From assembly GCF_030814475.1 (NCBI RefSeq), contig NZ_JAUSVF010000001.1:455001-519000 (forward strand): a DNA stretch of 64,000 bases, written 5' to 3'. Made by a program: the position numbers and the translations under genes. Every line of letters starts with the position of its first letter. Position 1 is the first letter of the stretch. Under the pieces are notes generated by a model that had not been told where the DNA came from, did no database searches, and saw nothing but the letters and a program-made list of their open reading frames with translations. Shown here in pieces: positions 63,577 to 64,000 of the stretch. This stretch comes from Pararhizobium capsulatum DSM 1112 (GTDB lineage Bacteria > Pseudomonadota > Alphaproteobacteria > Rhizobiales > Rhizobiaceae).

Positions 63577-63897
63577 TTACCAATAGCGGCGGCGCGGCGG
63601 TTCCGGTTGGGATGCAGCGCCGAGAATGTAACCGATCACCATGCCGGCTGCCGCCGCAACGAAAACCACCGAGCCGGCTGCTGCGGGATGTTCGCGAGCT
63701 GTCTGCGCGATGGCGCTGCCCTCGGCCTTAGCAACGGCGGCTGCCTTGCGGGCAACCGGCGCCGCGGCATCTGCGACGCTGGAAGCCCGGTCGCGAAGGT
63801 CGGAATAGGCTTCGGCACTCTGGGCACTGACGATTTTTGAGAGACGAGCGACCTCTTCGCGCAGTGCATCGAGGTCACGGGTTGATTCGATAGCCAT
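63577..63897 (-). CDS. DUF883/ElaB-YqjD-like membrane-associated protein
   Basis: 106 aa. The N-terminal half is a charged amphipathic helix (DLDALREEVARLSKIVSAQSAEAYSDLRDRASSVAD) followed by an Ala-rich coiled segment, then one C-terminal transmembrane helix (GSVVFVAAAAGMVIGYILGA) and a short basic tail PEPPRRRYW. This is the ElaB/YqjD layout, proteins that tether ribosomes or other partners to the inner membrane in E. coli. GGAG lies upstream of the ATG. Bases 63898-64000 hold its promoter region and no gene. Confidence 0.75.
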   Translation of the reverse strand: MAIESTRDLDALREEVARLSKIVSAQSAEAYSDLRDRASSVADAAAPVARKAAAVAKAEGSAIAQTAREHPAAAGSVVFVAAAAGMVIGYILGAASQPEPPRRRYW

Positions 63898-64000
63898 GGC
63901 TGTGTTCTCCAGTTGACGAAGGAGAACGATCAGCTCTCGCGTTGGTTCCGCGCATCAAATCCAGTATATCCAGGCATTTTTCAGGCGCCGAAAACTGTTG

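Overview
The window looks like a chromosomal segment of a member of the Rhizobiaceae (Alphaproteobacteria, Rhizobium/Agrobacterium/Neorhizobium type). The evidence is a 23S rRNA with the helix-9 intervening sequence common in this group, a polA - small RNA - marR order matching the rhizobial alpha-r7 (Smr7C) locus, a RIME-like palindromic repeat, DUF992/DUF1236-type secreted proteins, and high-GC coding sequence with many ABC transporters in ATGA-coupled operons. The rRNA operon and polA argue for the main chromosome.

Layout. 1-4157: the 3' part of an rrn operon on the + strand (end of the 16S-23S spacer, 23S with IVS, 5S, tRNA-fMet, terminators), with spacers unusually rich in short perfect hairpins. 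4409-17522: a catabolic module with a LivKHMGF-type ABC importer, hydantoinase A and thiamine-diphosphate enzyme remnants, an FCD-type GntR regulator, a YdiJ-like FAD/Fe-S dehydrogenase, two SDRs and a ProC-like reductase. Four places in this module are broken (livF, the hyuA/TPP-enzyme junction, the FAD/Fe-S dehydrogenase, the first SDR), while I found no broken gene in the remaining 48 kb. A related operator-like motif occurs in three of its promoter regions. 17652-27054: an operon for urea-polymer nitrogen compounds: BMP-type ABC transporter, biuret hydrolase (BiuH), a second isochorismatase-fold hydrolase (candidate triuret hydrolase), a cupin and allophanate hydrolase (AtzF), divergent from its probable FCD GntR regulator.

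27070-32756: a two-gene signalling unit. An outer-membrane protein combining FecR, TPR and a C-terminal beta-barrel is translationally coupled to a CHASE2-containing class III adenylate cyclase, resembling the NsrA-CyaK pair by which Sinorhizobium meliloti perceives a plant signal. 32973-35553: an aminotransferase, its YheO/DauR-like regulator and an EI24 membrane protein. 35748-49302: amino-sugar and cell-wall-sugar metabolism: amidase-ROK kinase-CutC (+), NagA-SIS isomerase-GntR/UTRA regulator-BadF-type kinase (-), and divergently MurQ, a sugar ABC transporter and a Gfo/Idh/MocA oxidoreductase (+), with a pair of inverted operator-like sites in the shared promoter region. A RIME-like repeat sits inside the transporter operon.

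49545-54643: an RND multidrug efflux system (lipoprotein adaptor, AcrB-type pump) with its TetR regulator. 54667-58558: polA, an Smr7C-like small RNA and marR. 58647-63897: an M20 peptidase, a YbhN-like membrane protein and a run of small secreted or membrane-associated proteins of unknown function. I saw no CRISPR array, insertion sequence, prophage or integron.
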